A stretch of 64,000 bases of DNA from Ashinkailepas kermadecensis (taxonomy: Eukaryota > Arthropoda > Thecostraca > Neolepadidae): the NCBI GenBank assembly GCA_034440615.1, contig JAOTOM010002242.1, positions 31,883-95,882 of the forward strand. The letters are read 5' to 3'. The translations under genes were made by a program, and so were the position numbers. Within the stretch, counting starts at the first letter, position 1, and the number at the start of each line of letters is the position of its first letter. Under the pieces are notes generated by a model. That model ran no database searches and was not told the origin of the DNA. It was given only the letters and a program-made list of their open reading frames with translations. This document shows, piece by piece, positions 11,021 through 22,257 of the stretch.

Positions 11021-11260
11021 AACACAAGGGAAATCCCCTGTGTTTTTTGCCGAACACTTTGATAACCCAATAAAGATGGTGTTTAATATATTTGAGCCAA
11101 ATTAAACATGATTCCACACACTCACAAACCTTCACCGCAGCTGTTGTTGCACAAGTTCTGCTTGATAAACTGCTTGAATCTGTACATAGCAGAACTTTCC
11201 TCCGGTGTGTTTGCCGCTTATTGCAGGCGGACGACTATCTGCGGATGAGTCCCATTGCGT

Positions 11261-11475
11261 CAACAGGCTCTTGTTTGGCCTCAAAGCTGTCCATGTCTTA
11301 GCGGATTGCATCAACTTCCCCAATGATAATTGCTGGCTCCGATCCCCGCTAGGTGCAACCTTACGCGCTTCAAATGCTTATTATGTCTGTTTTCGGAATT
11401 TAACACACTTGTTTAACAGGTGCAGATATACGTACCCTATTCCGAACACCGCTGTTGGCTTTGTCAGAAAAAAGC
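11261..11475 (+). repeat. Direct duplication, unit B
   Basis: Partner of 10829-11020, about 430 bp downstream. The similarity is strongest around the shared AACAGGTGCAGATA. Confidence 0.7.
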
Positions 11476-11490
11476 AAATGCGGTGCAAAA

Positions 11491-13364
11491 GCAGCTCAGA
11501 TGAATGGCACTGTCTTAATTAGCCACTTGCAGAAGTTGAACCTGTCTTCACATTTATTCTGTGAAATTTTTCACCTCGTCCAGAGTTTGCATGGATACAG
11601 GTCCAACTCCAGGTATTCTTGAAGTATTATTTTGCAGTAGCGAGGCTGCAATCGATACCTCTTCGACTTGTAGGAGCTTAGATCATATTCCAAGGCGAAA
11701 TAATTGCTTATTGGGATGTATATATTAGTTCTTGGGATTTCAAACTTCAGTTAGAGTAGGTTAAAAATTAAAAAAAACTCAACAGTTTAGTTAAAGCATC
11801 CGGTCAAAATCTGTTTTGTCCAGCAAAGTACCAGTGGTAACGTTCAATTACCTGCACATCGCATGACATGACAAAACCGGCAAAGCTAGCAAGCAATATG
11901 ATTCAGTGCTGTCTTCATGCAGTGGTAACACACTCTATTTCTGCCCCGGTGATAGTTATTATGCAGTCAATTGGTTGATGTGATATTACAATGCATTATT
12001 ACGATAGTTGCTGGAGCACACAGACAGCATCATGCTAAAACCTTTCAGCCAAGCATGGTGTAAGCTTCTATGAACCATGTGCATAACTTTCTTTACCTCT
12101 GAGCGTGGCTTAATCCGGATCATCGGCATCAACGAGGAAGCCCGAATGTCTGGCTGAGGCGTCAGGAGCGTCTGCCCCTGAAAATGGGAAGTTCAAGTTA
12201 AACTTTGTTTATGTAGCTTCTTAGAAGCTCACTCGTAATGGGCATGAGAGTCATAAAAGGCTGTGATTAGCAAGGGGACGATTCATTCCTGAGAAACTCC
12301 GATTATTATTAAAACTATTCCATTTCCCAGTGACAAGCCATGCACAAGAAATTAGAGCCATCAAACAGGCAACACACTAAGAAAACCATGGTGCTAAAGG
12401 ATGCTAATGCAGACACTGTAGCACCAAGAATGTACTCCCACCAGAGCCTTGATCCTATTTTCAGTATCAAAGAAGCACATATGCACTTTGTCAGGAACCT
12501 TTGGGTGATACGAGATTATAAATAAACCTTCATGAAGAAAACATGCATGCTCTTCCATGCTACATGTAGTATGTAAATGTTGCAACTGAATTCTAGATTG
12601 CATACGTGATGCTTCAGAAAGTAGCCGGAGTAGCACCTAGATACTTACAGCACGCTCATCGTGAAAAGTGAACGGCCAATAAGCACTCGGCGGGCACTAC
12701 AATAAAGCAGCGAGGTACTTAGTTTGGAACTGGTCTTCTGAACCTTCTACTAAGCTAAGTATCTGTACAGTAAACCTCCCGCCATTTTTTCCGCCATTTG
12801 TTTCGACTTGGTGCGATATTTGCTGCACGTCCTGGAGGCAAGTTGCATGTTTTCCCACTTGTATCACTGTACTCATACTGTATTGTTAGCACAACAAATG
12901 GGTATAGTTCTCCTGTAGCTGATTTAGTGCAAGCATAAATTGGGCAAGATGCAATGTACTGTGTAAGGGATATAATTCATTGATCCTGTTAGGGTGAGAA
13001 TCGGCGCCAATCCATGGGGGTAGATTTAGATATAAAGGCATGCTTACAAGAAGCAGAATCCTAGCAGAATTCTGGTAAGTAGTTTCTTTTGCCATAGCTA
13101 TACCAGAATTCTGCCTTGTGTAAAGAGCAGTAGGTGTAAAGAAGCACACAGGAGTACAAAATGTGGTATTTAAAGAAGACCCTGAGTGCAAATTGGAAAA
13201 GAAATGCATTGGCTGAACTTGCTAAATCTTCCCTAGCAACTTTTCTTTTACCATTTATTTGTGAAATCACACAAGTAAGATGTTCACTGTTTAACATGAT
13301 GCATTGAAATGGTGGGTCATGCAGACTCCTTCAGTGGCGTAATGATATCAAGTGACCGAACACC
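11491..13364. other. Unassigned sequence
   Basis: No gene, RNA or repeat recognised. CAGTGGCG occurs at 13332-13339. Confidence 0.35.
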
Positions 13365-13425
13365 AATATGTTTTAGGCAATTCAACATCAGTAGATTTAG
13401 GCAATCCACCATCAATAGGTTTGGT
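13365..13425 (-). repeat. 25-bp tandem repeat, two to three units
   Basis: Minus-strand units of the form CTACTGATGTTGAATTGCC are repeated here and match the four-unit array at 36220-36320. TTAGG-like sequence follows immediately at 13416-13447. Confidence 0.75.
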
Positions 13426-14846
13426 TAGATTAGGTCTGGTTAGGTTTTGTTTTATACTTTTACGTAAATCTTCATTATATATTATCCCACCCAAAATGGC
13501 ATTATTATGCTTTTATGGTGTTTGAGGGACAAGTTTTACATACTTCTATCTCCATAAAGCAAGCAAAGGTGGTAGGTTCAATTAGGTTGGATTCAGTGCA
13601 TTCCTTTTTTTGGGGGGGGGGGGTTGTTGTTGTAAAAAAAGTGGATTGTTTTATCTCAAAAGCAGGTAAGGCTAGCTCAGATTAGCTGGGGTTAGGTTTT
13701 TCTTCATTCAGAAAATTGAGAAAAAGATTGTTTCATATTTTTCAACTTTTGATAATTATTTCTTCAAAGCGAGGTCAGGCTAGGTTAAGTTAGGTTGTGT
13801 TGTATTTTTCTTCTTTTGCCTTACTCTTTTGTTATCGTATCTAACGCAGAACCTTTTTTGTGTCATATTGTTTTCCCACTCAAAAATGAGCATTTGTGGA
13901 GGAAATGAGATAATGGTCACATCATCATTATCATGTTCATAAATGTTCCATTGGAGCAAAAAATCCAAGAATTCACAAAACCCCTTAAAGCACAAATTTA
14001 CCAACTTGCATACGTGAAGGTGTTCATTTCACCAAGAAATTAATATCATATTCATTCAAATCACATCAGAAAACACCAAAAGAAATGTCCAGGGTTTCTA
14101 TCCATTTGCCCAAAATGCATAGGCCAAAGCACATGCATGCTGGATCTGGTTAGGTTGTTGGCTAGTTTTTTATGGGGGTGGGTGGGGGGGGGGGGGGGGG
14201 GGGGCAGGCAGAGATAGAGGGATTTTCAACGTGCACAGGGTTAAGATCATGCACATCTATATCCTTGCTACAAGCAACAAGGAACATCCCCACAAATAAT
14301 AAAAGAACAGTTGCTCAGATAGTGACGAACATGGTGCAAAAATGGTCAACAATTGAAAAGTAGCGATTTATCCTGGGAATGAATGGTCCAATTGTCTTAG
14401 TGATGTTGACAAACATGTTCCAATTCTTTTTCTGAAATGCAATGTTATGCATACGTTCAACATATAGGCACCTACATATTTTTCATTTACCAATTTGTGC
14501 TAGGCAGTTCCTTATGCATATATAGGTACCTTGCCTTGTGATCATGACATCCTTTATTGACACCTCAAAGTAGTATCTTTTTTTGGGGGGTGGGGGGTGC
14601 GGGTGGAGGGTATACATGCAGACGAAATAGTTAGGCCCAAATGGATTAGGAAGACCCCATATAATCCCATGTTAAACGTTGAAACTATTGTGGTGATGCC
14701 AATATTGGGGGCTTTTTGTGCCCCCAATGTTTGTCTGAAAAAAATTATACTTTTGGAAATGATTTGTATTTCATATTCAATTGATTCATATTGGGAAGGC
14801 TAGGTTGGAAAAATGGTGACGTCAACAAAGTAGTGTAATATATTAA

Positions 14847-14849
<3 letters not shown>
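13426..14849. other. Unassigned sequence with poly-G tracts
   Basis: No gene recognised. It holds TTAGG-like runs (13416-13447 and 13774-13798) and three G-rich tracts at about 13611-13624, 14174-14204 and 14585-14612 that could form G-quadruplexes. Confidence 0.4.
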
Positions 14850-14890
<41 letters not shown>

Positions 14891-14896
14891 AAAAAA

Positions 14897-14980
<84 letters not shown>
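14850..14980. repeat. (TA)n microsatellite
   Basis: About 130 bp of alternating TA with one AAAAAA interruption. The Ile-Tyr open frames across it are artefacts of the repeat. Confidence 0.98.
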
Positions 14981-14984
<4 letters not shown>

Positions 14985-15495
14985 TGTGGATATTATATAT
15001 AGCATTGTGTGTGATTATTTGTAAGCAACAATGGCGTATCGTTGAATTTGTCTGCACCAAGGAAGTCTATTTTGTATACTTTAATCGGCAAATTTGAAGT
15101 ATAACGTGTCTGGTTTTTTGTAATATTGCTTTGGAATACCATGTTTATGAAGATAACTAAGATCATGGGACCACTTATTTTCTGTGCAAATGCTTACTTT
15201 TCAGGTTGTGAGCAAAATAATGCAAAAAAGGGGTTTGAGTTAGGTAGCATATCATAAAAAGGAATGTTAAAACATCATAAAAATGCAACATAACCTAACC
15301 TAACCTAGCCTAACCTAGTTTTGGAGAATAAAATGTAAAATATAAATTAGAAAAACGACAAGCAATTTATTTTCTGAAAATTATCAAAATGAAAAAGAAA
15401 CCTAAGATAGCCTGGCCTAAGCTAACCTAACCTAAGCTGCTTTTGAAGGAATAAAAAATGAGAAAATTTGTAAAACTTTTTGGTATTTTTGTGCT
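14981..15495. other. Unassigned sequence with CCTAA tracts
   Basis: Telomere-like TAACCTAACCTAACC at 15291-15318 and a second run near 15414-15436. No gene recognised. Confidence 0.45.
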
Positions 15496-15499
15496 TTAA

Positions 15500-16496
15500 C
15501 ACGCGCACTTCCGGGGGGGCAGATATCTGCACCCCCCCTGCGGTTTTTCCTAATTTGCCGCCATACTAATCGGGTTAGCAAGGCCAAACCTCGCATGGCT
15601 GCTCATTAGTCTTTTTCGCATATCCTCAAAAAGTTTCGACCCTGGGTCATCTCAAGTCAGGTCACCAGGTCAGGCGAAGTGACCCAACATCCCTCGGAGT
15701 CTAGGTGCCATCACTTCCATAATAATTGGGCGATTGATTTCAAACTTATAACACGTCATGATCTCATCAGGGACTATAATATATCTCGTTTTTTTCGTAG
15801 CATTGACCTGAGGTCAGGTCGCGGCCATGGCTTCCCCCATTATAGGCCTATGGTATAATATACAAATGTTTCCTGGTTACATATTTGCTGTCGGAATGAC
15901 TTCACAACGGTTATGGCGTGTAGTTGGAAGCTATTCTCAATGTTACCACTGATATGTTTGCTCAGTGACCACACCAAGGTCATCTGAGGTCACCTGAGAT
16001 CACTAGCACATTTCTGCGCATTATATCGCACTGCATGGAGCTAGAAGGCTGAAATTACCGTCATTGTGCTTATATCGCCAAGACGTATCGATTAATACAT
16101 TACATGACCTCCCTAGGCTATCTCATGACCTTGACCTGAGGTCATAGTTTCGGAGTTGACCTGACCTTAAATCACACAGCGTATTGTCGATAGCACATTC
16201 CAGGGGCTGTCGAATAGCATTCGCCGTTTGTTTCTATCTGCTACAGGTCCTGAGATATGTGTCAATATCCGAGGGTCCCACCCGATCTGGTCGAATTTGA
16301 CCTATGATAACCCAGTGACTTAAATATTGACCTGAGCGAAAAAATGACCGAAATACTTTCGATAGAGCTTGTCACCAGCTATCCAACGCCGTGTTCCGTT
16401 TGTCGCTACCTGTCATAATTCTGGAGATCTTAGGGGGGGCAGCCATCTGCCCCCCCGGACCGGCGAAGTTGGCGCGGACCGCCGGACGTGCGAATG
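15500..16496 (+). mobile_element. TTAA-flanked element, family 2
   Basis: Flanked by TTAA at 15496-15499 and 16497-16500. The left end is CACGCGCACTTCCGG and the right end is CCGGACGTGCGAATG, giving short imperfect inverted termini. The right subterminal region has a G/C palindrome next to GAGATCTTA, the mirror of the palindrome plus TAAGATCTC at the left of family 1. The interior differs from family 1 but is equally rich in AGGTCA half-sites: AGGTCA-CC-AGGTCA near 15658, TGACCTGAGGTCA near 15806, AGGTCA-TCTG-AGGTCA near 15975, and TGACCTTGACCTGAGGTCA near 16126. No coding frame. I infer a sister family moved by the same or a related transposase. Confidence 0.82.
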
Positions 16497-16500
16497 TTAA

Positions 16501-17364
16501 GGTGGTAACAAGAAAAGTTTTCCAAGAATTTGCCTCCATAAAGCAACCAAATGGGTTTGGTTTGGTTAGGTTAGATTAGTTTGGGTTTTTAAAGTTGGAA
16601 AATTTGTTCGATTAAAAAACACAATTTCTTGTCACTTGCACAGTAAATATGTGGTCCCATCGTCTTGGTCACCTTCATAAACATGGTATTCTGAAAAAAA
16701 CACCATTTGCTGGAAATTTACCCTTTCTTCACCTTTTGGTTCTGTTAGGCCTTGATGCTGTTTTTATTACTGAATTGCATTGTTCATGCATTCAAGTAAA
16801 AGAAGATAAAAACAAGAGGAATAATTATTGTCTGTATGTTTTTGACTACCTTTGGGATAATTACCTTCTATTGTAGGAACTAACCATGAATTGTACAATA
16901 ATGGCTACTTTGTATACTTTGCATACATGTACCTACTTGGAAAATGGCAACCTATGTGTATTCGTTATCATATAAGACAAATACAAGGTATAGCACAGAG
17001 AAACATAAGCTATGGATACATCTCAAAATAGACACAGGTACCAGCAAAATGGTACAGAAAAACTAAAATACTACAATTTAACACAAGTACATGATAAATG
17101 ACAACCCCAAGCAATATTGTGGTGTTTTTTTTGCAGCTGACAGATAATATTCCATTGTGTGCCATCATGTAGAATCTCTAATCGGTGTGTCCACAGCAGG
17201 TCAGTGTCTACCTACAATCACACAAAATTGGCAACAACAATGACTGTGCAAACAAGGCAAATTACACAGTTAGATAACTATGTAATGTAACTCTGAGGTA
17301 AACCTCAAATCATACAAAATAGCTAGAAGTATAGTTAGGTGTGATAGGGCATCTAAAAGACCGG
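16501..17364. other. Unassigned sequence
   Basis: TTAGG-like run at 16555-16585. No gene recognised. Confidence 0.35.
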
Positions 17365-17735
17365 CTGAAATCAAATTAGCTTGAGAATGTTCAGCAGGTA
17401 ATGCTAAGAGATTCTTTAGCTTCTACAAATGTATGACTAAAAAGTGTAGTGTGTAGTGTAGTGTAGTAGGAACACTGGAGGTAGTGGTTGATGATTGTGA
17501 TATTGTGGAATCCCTGAGCAAGCAATTGTCATCAGTCTTTACTAAAGATAATTCTGGTACAATAGAAACAACTGAAGCTTATGCCATGACAGGTGATAGG
17601 CTGGAGGATCTTATAATATCTACAGAAGCTGTAGAATAGCAGTTCCAGAATATAAAACCAAATAAAGCTTCTGGACCAGATTATATATATATATGCTAGG
17701 ATCTTAGTAGAGTGTGCTAAAGCTTTAGCAGTTCC
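17365..17735 (+). pseudogene. CR1-like LINE ORF2, segment 1 (EN-RT linker)
   Basis: The plus strand reads GNAKRFFSFYKCMTKK, then DIVESLSKQLSSVFTKD and NIKPNKASGPDYIY, which is the linker into the reverse-transcriptase domain of CR1-like LINEs. Stops (for example at the TAG near 17637) and a TA expansion near 17682-17693 show decay. The frame is cut at GCAGTTCC by the foldback element and resumes at about 20088. Confidence 0.85.
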
Positions 17736-20036
17736 ACCATGGATGATGTACGCCTGGATTTGAAACTCCGCGTCGGCGCCTTTGATCTGCGCGTATCAGC
17801 GGCACCAACTTGCCACCTAGCGGAGGGTAAGTAAAAACACTTAAACCCGGCCAGTTTTAGACCGTGCGCCTATGGGAGTTCCGGGGTACGCATTTCGTAT
17901 TGGCATTTTTCCAATTGATTCAGCCACCCCAGGAGGATTGCATTTGCCTTTCATGATACAGAATTAATCGAGGAACCTTGCCATTTTTTCCTTATTGATT
18001 TATTACGTTCCGTTCCGAAGTTGTTGTGACACGGAGTGAAGGCATCTGTGAGAGGGAGCCCATTTCGCCGAAAGGGTCGACCCACCGATGTTCATTTATT
18101 AAAGTGATCGGAGGGGGCAAAGTACATGAAGGCAATAGGCAGATAAAAATTAATAATGGGGACGGGTGTCACATTCTATGGGCTCCCATGTTAAAAATTG
18201 AAATTATTGCGGGTGGGGGGAAGCAAGCATTGAGGAGGCAGTTTCACCATACAAAATGAGAATGAGCGGTTCTCCTTTCGCTCCCACCCTCCTTGCTCTC
18301 TAGATATGTGGCTGATATTTTCCAGTGGAGTGGTTTACACAACTGAACGAGAGACTTACAACTGAAAAAAGAGACTGACACAACTGAGCTGAACAGACTT
18401 CAGCGTACCCACCAATCAGCAAAGAGGATTGAGCGGAAGTTCCATGGAGGGTACAAGCCCCCTCCCCCTACACCATACCACTGACAGATTTATGAGTTTG
18501 CCAAGGAGGCGTCATTTCCCCAGAGGGGCGGCTCTTGCTCCGGAACATTTGGACGGGGTACACTCCGATCTCCCAGAGGGGCACAATTTGTTTTTGTCTG
18601 AAGAGTGCCTTTCGCCGAAAAATTCACGGCGTGTGTTCGGACTCCCAGAGGACTGCCGTTCCCAGGCCGAGGAGCGGGTTGCAATGAGAATTTCGATGGA
18701 GGGGGTGCACTGGAGCCTCCAAGAGAGGCGTCCTTCGAGTCATAAGGGGCGCCACTTTCGCTTCCTCCCCCTTAGATCAGCCCTTGCAACATACCCTAGC
18801 TGGCAACGCCACTACCTCTCGCCGATTCGCTACCACTTGCCAGTCGTTCGACTCATGTGTATTGTTTTATATACCTTTGAGGGGGAACCGCCACCTCAAT
18901 GTTTGCTAAACCCACACCCGCAACTATTTCAACTTCTAACATGGGACCCAATGGAATGTGTCCCCAATTCATTTTGGTCTGCCCATTGCCTTCATGTACT
19001 TTACCACGTCCAATCATTTCAAGATAAAGATAGAGAGATAAGAGATAAAGATTCAAGATAAAGATCATCAAGATAAAGATCATCAAGATAAAGATCATCA
19101 AGATAAAGATCATCAAGATAAAGATCATCAAGATAAAGATCATCAAGATAAAGATCATCAAGATAAAGATCATCAAGATAAAGATCATCAAGATACATAT
19201 CATCAAGATAAAGATCATCCAGATAAAGATCATCAAGATAAAGACCATCAAGATAAATATCATCAAGATAAAGATCATCAAGATAAAGATCATCAAGATG
19301 AAGATCATCAAGATAAAGTTCATCAAGATAAAGTTCATCAAGATAAAGATCATAAAGATTAAGATCATCAATATAAAGATCATCAAGATAAAGATCATCA
19401 AGATAAGGATCATCAAGATAAAGATCATCAAGATAAAGATCATCAAGATAAAGATCATCAAGATAAAGATCATCAAGATAAAGATCATCAAGATAAAGAT
19501 CATCAAGATAAAGATCATCAAGATAAAGATCATCAAGATAAAGATCATCAAGATAAAGATCATCAAGATAAAGATCATCAAGATAAAGATCATCAAGATA
19601 AAGATCATCAAGATAAAGATCATCAAGATAAAGATCAAGATAAAGATCATCAAGATAAAGATGATCAAGATAAAGATCATCAAGATAAAGATCATTAAGA
19701 TATCAACATATGTGAGCCGACCCTAGGGCCAGATGGGCTCCCTCTCACAGATGTATTCACTTCGCACCAGGACAACTTCTGAATGGAGCGTAATAAGTCA
19801 ATAAAGAAAGAACGGTAAGGTTCCTTGATCAATTTTGTATCATGAATGGCTGATGCAATCCTCCTGGGCTGGCTGAATCAATTGGAAAATATGCCAATAC
19901 GAAGTGCGTACCCTGAACTCCCCTAGGCGCACGGCCTAAAACCGGCCGCCTTTCCGTGCTTTGACTTACCCTCCGCTAGTTGGGCTGATACGCAAACAGC
20001 TGTTGGTTTCCAATCCAGGCGTACATAATCCATGGT
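17736..20036. mobile_element. Foldback element with long inverted arms, inserted in a LINE
   Basis: The left arm starts ACCATGGATGATGTACGCC and the right arm is its imperfect reverse complement ending at 20036. The arms run about 520 bp: left 17736-18262, right about 18860-20036. They share CTAGCGGAGGGTAAGT, GATTCAGCCA, AGGAGGATTGCAT, TGTGAGAGGGAGCCCAT and AAAGTACATGAAGGCAAT in inverted order. The unique centre, 18263-18859, is GC-rich; a 210-codon frame through it has no recognised domain. The right arm is expanded by a 15-bp minisatellite. A target-site duplication is not clear because the LINE junction also carries a small hairpin. Confidence 0.88.
19021..19700. repeat. 15-bp minisatellite inside the right arm of the foldback element
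   Basis: About 42 to 45 copies of CATCAAGATAAAGAT with scattered single-base variants and a few partial units. It sits where the left arm has only about 30 bp (18080-18112), so it expanded after the inverted arms formed. Because 15 is a multiple of three, frames stay open on both strands (a 280-codon Ile-Met-Phe-Leu frame on the minus strand and a 142-codon Ile-Lys frame on the plus strand). Neither has any sign of being a gene. Confidence 0.97.
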
Positions 20037-20052
20037 TCCCATAGGTATAATT

Positions 20053-20083
20053 TTCAGGCGGTCATGGAATGTGACCGCCTGAA
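20053..20083. repeat. Perfect 12-bp hairpin at the LINE junction
   Basis: TTCAGGCGGTCA (20053-20064), loop TGGAATG, then the reverse complement (20072-20083). It lies between the foldback element and the point where the LINE frame resumes (about 20088). Confidence 0.95.
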
Positions 20084-20087
20084 TATC

Positions 20088-21185
20088 AGTCCATAGAATA
20101 TTCTGAAGTACCTGGAGATTGCAGAAATGCAAACATAGTACCAATTTTCAAAAAGGGAAGTATGAAGTGTGTAGGAAACTACAGGCCAGTCAGCTTGACC
20201 TCAATGGTTTGCAAGGTAGTAGAAAATCTGGTTAAACAGAATGGTCAGGTTCATCTTGATAGGGACAATCTTTTAAGGGATACTCAACATGGATTTCGAT
20301 CCCGAAGGTCTTGTTTAACTAACCTATTTGAGTTCATGGAGTATGTTACTAAAGAAGTAGACAATCAAAGCAGGATGGATGTTGTGTACTTGGACTTTAG
20401 CAAAGCTTTTGATAAAGTTACACATGGGAGGCTAATTCATCAACTACAGCAACATGGGATTGTTGGAAAAGTTCTAGGTTGGATTGAAGCATGGTTGAAG
20501 GGAAGGAAACAAAGGGTAGTGTTAAATGGATGTAAATCTGATTGGAAGGGTGTTCTGAGTGGAGTACCACAGGGCTCTGTTCTAGGACCACTTCTCTTTA
20601 CCATCTTTGTGAATAACATTGAAGTAGGGCTGAGGAATAGAGTGTTTAATTTGCTGATGACATCAAGCTGGTAGGTGTCGCAAACAGTAGTGATCACTCT
20701 AGTAATATTCAGCTAGGCTTGGAAGGCCTAAATAAGTGTGCTGATCAATGGCAGATGTCTTTCAACTATGATAAGTGTAAGGTTATGCATCTGGGGTCTG
20801 GTGGTGAGACTTTCAGATGTACAATGGGAGGGAGGGAACTGGTTGTTATTGAAGGGGAAAGATACTTAGGTGTGTTGGTCTCAAAAGACCTTAAGGCAGA
20901 AAAACAATGTATCTGAGCTAGGAACAGGACACTCAGAATGCTGGGATTTATTAATAGAAGTGCGAGATATAAGAGCAAGTAAGTCATGAAAATACTCTAC
21001 TGAGCATATGTGCGCCCCCACTTAGAATATTCTGTACAAGCATGGGGCCCCACCTAGCGAAAATGTAGACATTTTAAAAAGAGTGCAGCGCAAAGCAACT
21101 AGACTCATCAGTGGAATAGGTAACTTAGAATATGGAGAAAGGCTTGGGGCATTAGATATGTACTCACTCAAGTATAGGAGATTAA
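20088..21185 (+). pseudogene. CR1-like LINE ORF2, segment 2 (reverse transcriptase)
   Basis: The frame resumes with EYSEVPGDCRNANIVPIFKK and runs through the reverse-transcriptase core: NYRPVSLTS, QHGFRSRRSC, VVYLDFSKAFDKV (motif A) and GVPQGSVLGPLLF (motif B). At the catalytic FADD box a one-base slip near 20645-20652 moves the frame, so the box is read only in a second frame (20650 onward, FADDIKLVGV). A stop near 20916 and further stops follow. The thumb region continues with ARNRTLRMLGFINRSARYKS. Segment 2 ends at the TTAA where the next element is inserted. The enzyme is dead in this copy. Confidence 0.92.
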
Positions 21186-21984
21186 CACGCGTCCTGGAGG
21201 GCCTCTGAAAATTACGCTCACTGGAAGGGAGGGGCGGATTCCGCCCCCTCCCCCCTAAGATCTCGGCTCCTAATAAATATGGAGGAACAAAATTCGCAGG
21301 GTAGATGGGTACTGTAGTGAACTCTATTGTGTACAACTTTCATGACCTTAGGTCAATATCTTCAAGGTCAAATGAGGTCACATTTGTCAAACTTTTCTTG
21401 ATTTGCGTGGCTTGGCTTGTCATTGTTATGGATCGCTGTGATTGTGTTTAAATGCTCTAAAATGGACATCAATGATGTTTTGGACATTACTAATAATGCA
21501 ATACAGATGCTAGACCAAACATTTGACCTCAGGTAACCTATATAGCAGCACTTTATCAGGTCAGTTACCTTTTCCAGTTACCGGAACCGGACAACATTCC
21601 AGTTGACCAAGTTTGGTCCCATTAACCTGTCATGAACTTGACCTGACTTGACCTCGGTGACCTAATATGATCTTGAAACTATATAGCATATCAATATACA
21701 TCAAACAAGTCGTTAGTGTTGGCAAGAACACTTCCCTTTTGCAGATATACGGGAAGCGCATCAGCGCCGATTTTTGTGGTTTGGCGCTAAGAAATATTTT
21801 GGCTTTAACGGCCCCTAACTCGAAAACTTTTCGCCGATTTCCATTTCCTTGCTTTAAACAACGCGCCCGTCATTTCTAAGAAGGTACACAGAAAATCGCG
21901 TATGTCGACCTGTAAAATCTGCAGTTATGTATGAAAAACCGGAGGGGTGGGCGGATTTCGCCCCCGCCCCCTCCAGTGCGCGTG
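21186..21984 (+). mobile_element. TTAA element family 1, copy 3, inside the LINE
   Basis: It starts CACGCGTCCTGGAGGG after TTAA (21182-21185) and ends CTCCAGTGCGCGTG before TGAA (21985-21988, mutated TTAA). At 799 bp it is shorter than complete copies because about 120 bp between ACCGGAACCGG and ACAACATTCC is deleted. It keeps the DR4 and everted AGGTCA clusters. Confidence 0.93.
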
Positions 21985-22257
21985 TGAAGGAGGGACATCA
22001 TTGAAATGTACAAAATTGTTAAGGGAATAGATCAAGTCAATTTGAATGATGCTCTTCGGTTTAGAGTATCACATAGGGGTCATCAATTCAGGATAGACAA
22101 GTTGAGGTGTAGGACAGTTAAGCGACGACAGGTCTTCAGTCAAAGGGTTGTTAATCAGTGGAATAGGCTGTCTGCTGATGTCGTGGGGAGTCCCTTATTG
22201 AATGTATTTAAAAGAAGGGTGGACAAGTTGTTTAGCCCCACCCTCTGAAAAGTGAAT
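21985..22257 (+). pseudogene. CR1-like LINE ORF2, segment 3 (C-terminus) and 3' end
   Basis: Immediately after the TTAA element the frame resumes with GRDIIEMYKIVKGIDQVNLN and runs through VFSQRVVNQWNRLSADVVG to a stop at 22248. This is the conserved C-terminus of CR1-like LINE proteins. An AATAAA sequence follows at about 22256. Confidence 0.9.

Noticed and set aside
14850..14980. Transmembrane-like Ile-Tyr protein
   Set aside because: It is a (TA)n microsatellite.
19028..19698. Regular repeats suggesting a CRISPR array
   Set aside because: Directly tandem without unique spacers, in a eukaryotic foldback element.
18853..19726. 280-codon (-) and 142-codon (+) open frames of Ile-Met-Phe-Leu or Ile-Lys repeats
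   Set aside because: They are translations of a 15-bp minisatellite; a period divisible by three keeps any frame open.
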